Positions 63,269 through 64,000 of a stretch of 64,000 nt of DNA are shown in pieces. Source of the stretch: JACMLD01 sp044223995. Its GTDB lineage: Bacteria; Bacteroidota; Bacteroidia; Chitinophagales; Chitinophagaceae. The stretch spans positions 310,001 to 374,000 of the forward strand of contig JBGALE010000004.1 of assembly GCA_044223995.1 (NCBI GenBank), written 5' to 3'. Position 1 is the first letter of the stretch. Each line of letters begins with the position of its first letter. The translations under genes and the position numbers were made by a program. The notes below the pieces were generated by a model. The model did no database searches. It was not told the origin of the DNA and saw only the letters and a list, made by a program, of their open reading frames with translations.

Positions 63269-64000
63269 TTATTTGATGATGGGTAATATAATATTCGATG
63301 CGTTTGTATCATCGTGCAATATCCGGATACTGGCTTTTTGGAAATCTGCATCGGATGCTTCATAGATGTTCACAAATTTTTGCGGGTTGCGATCTGCCAG
63401 CGGGAACCATGTGCTCTGAATTTGTATCATTATCCGGTGACCATTTTTAAATGTATGCGCCACATCCGGCAATGCAAATGAAACCTTCTCCACCTTATTT
63501 GGCTTAAATGCTTCCGGTGCTGCGAAACTGTTGCGGAACCTGCCGCGCATGATTTCACCACGCACCAGCATTTGATAGCCACCCATTGGATAATCACCGC
63601 CTGCTGTTCTGCCCGCCTGCATTGCGGCACCGGGATATTTAAAATCGTCGGGGAATACGTCAATAATTTTTACCACAAAATCTGCATCGGTACTGGAAAT
63701 ACTGGTCAGTAAATTGGCAGTTACCACACCACCCAGGGTTACATCTTCTCTCAGTATATCTGTTTGGAAGGTCAGGACATCTGGCCTGCGCGAAGCAAAG
63801 CGCTGGTCATCGGTCATGTATTCGCGCGTGCGGTTGAAATGAACATCCTCTGTGTAGGGAACCGGGTGCGTCGGATCGCTGATGTATTCGGTATAGCTGT
63901 TTTTATCAGACGGTTTGTCCCAGGACAACTTACCATTTGCCTGCAGGTAAATAGGTTTATCCTGTTTTTCAGCAGGCGGCCACTGCGTATAGTTTCTCCA
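63269..64000 (-). CDS. CocE/NonD family hydrolase, C-terminal part (truncated by window)
   Basis: The frame is open to the right edge: 243 codons visible. The visible part is the C-terminal jelly-roll domain of X-Pro dipeptidyl peptidase/CocE type: TFQTDILREDVTLGGVVTANL, DADFVVKIIDVFPDDF, GYQMLVRGEIMRGRFRNSF and HRIMIQIQSTWFPLADRNPQ. The catalytic hydrolase domain lies beyond the window. Family substrates include peptides, cocaine and cephalosporin side chains; not predictable here. Confidence 0.9.
   Translation of the reverse strand, partial: WRNYTQWPPAEKQDKPIYLQANGKLSWDKPSDKNSYTEYISDPTHPVPYTEDVHFNRTREYMTDDQRFASRRPDVLTFQTDILREDVTLGGVVTANLLTSISSTDADFVVKIIDVFPDDFKYPGAAMQAGRTAGGDYPMGGYQMLVRGEIMRGRFRNSFAAPEAFKPNKVEKVSFALPDVAHTFKNGHRIMIQIQSTWFPLADRNPQKFVNIYEASDADFQKASIRILHDDTNASNIILPIIK

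Noticed and set aside
1..64000. tRNA, rRNA, insertion sequences, prophage
   Set aside because: No T-loop consensus with an acceptor stem, no rRNA core, no transposase, integrase or phage structural genes were found by reading.

Overview
The window looks like ordinary chromosome from a member of the Bacteroidota, most likely the Chitinophagaceae or a close relative. Evidence: a type IX secretion (T9SS) C-terminal sorting domain, several Bacteroidetes-type promoter boxes (TAnnTTTG) just upstream of starts, weak Shine-Dalgarno use, many secreted hydrolases and lipoproteins, and families typical of the phylum (DUF3857/transglutaminase, DUF2911, DUF4382, LVIVD-repeat, PorT-like barrels). The genus cannot be settled from sequence alone. 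No rRNA, tRNA, CRISPR array, prophage or insertion sequence was seen.

Layout. 0-6 kb: folK (cut by the left edge) divergent from sppA, an orphan ABC-2 permease, an SRPBCC protein, a DUF2911 lipoprotein, and bioA. 6-10 kb: an ECF sigma factor overlapping a membrane-anchored anti-sigma-like barrel protein, then an LVIVD lipoprotein and an outer-membrane protein. 10-19 kb: queG, then four tandem DUF3857 proteins; the first three have lost transglutaminase catalytic residues and the fourth keeps them. 19-28 kb: a small membrane protein, a serine-hydrolase-fold protein lacking its SxxK motif, clpB, a 1219-residue T9SS cargo and a GNAT acetyltransferase. 28-36 kb: a divergent AraC regulator facing a run of co-directional genes (Gfo/Idh/MocA dehydrogenase, SDR, ROK kinase, SIS isomerase, short MetE-like methyltransferase, UlaG-like metallo-hydrolase, DinB-like, RibD-like) that looks like an unassigned catabolic operon. 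36-46 kb: a repeat-rich gap, small secreted proteins, a lytic transglycosylase, a DsbA-like protein with one active-site Cys, a YdeI-like protein, a ferric-reductase-like membrane protein, a BamA-like protein, a DEAD-box helicase, a DUF4382 lipoprotein and DoxX. 46-64 kb: a MurC-like ligase behind a possible structured leader, an LRR protein, a lipoprotein, an S10 peptidase, a TIM-barrel epimerase-like protein, a triple rhodanese, a dienelactone hydrolase, a penicillin-acylase homologue, prfB with its programmed +1 frameshift, pruA, a porin-like barrel, a GH20 hexosaminidase and a CocE/NonD-family hydrolase cut by the right edge.

The most unusual signals are: (i) five intergenic arrays with strict 7-bp periodicity but different unit sequences; (ii) three tandem transglutaminase-fold pseudoenzymes beside an intact paralogue; (iii) the 29-36 kb operon; (iv) nested palindromes at 2.0, 33.1 and 36.4-36.6 kb; (v) -7 boxes ending 4-6 bases before the start codon, suggesting leaderless mRNAs; and (vi) a possible three-way-junction RNA upstream of the Mur ligase gene.
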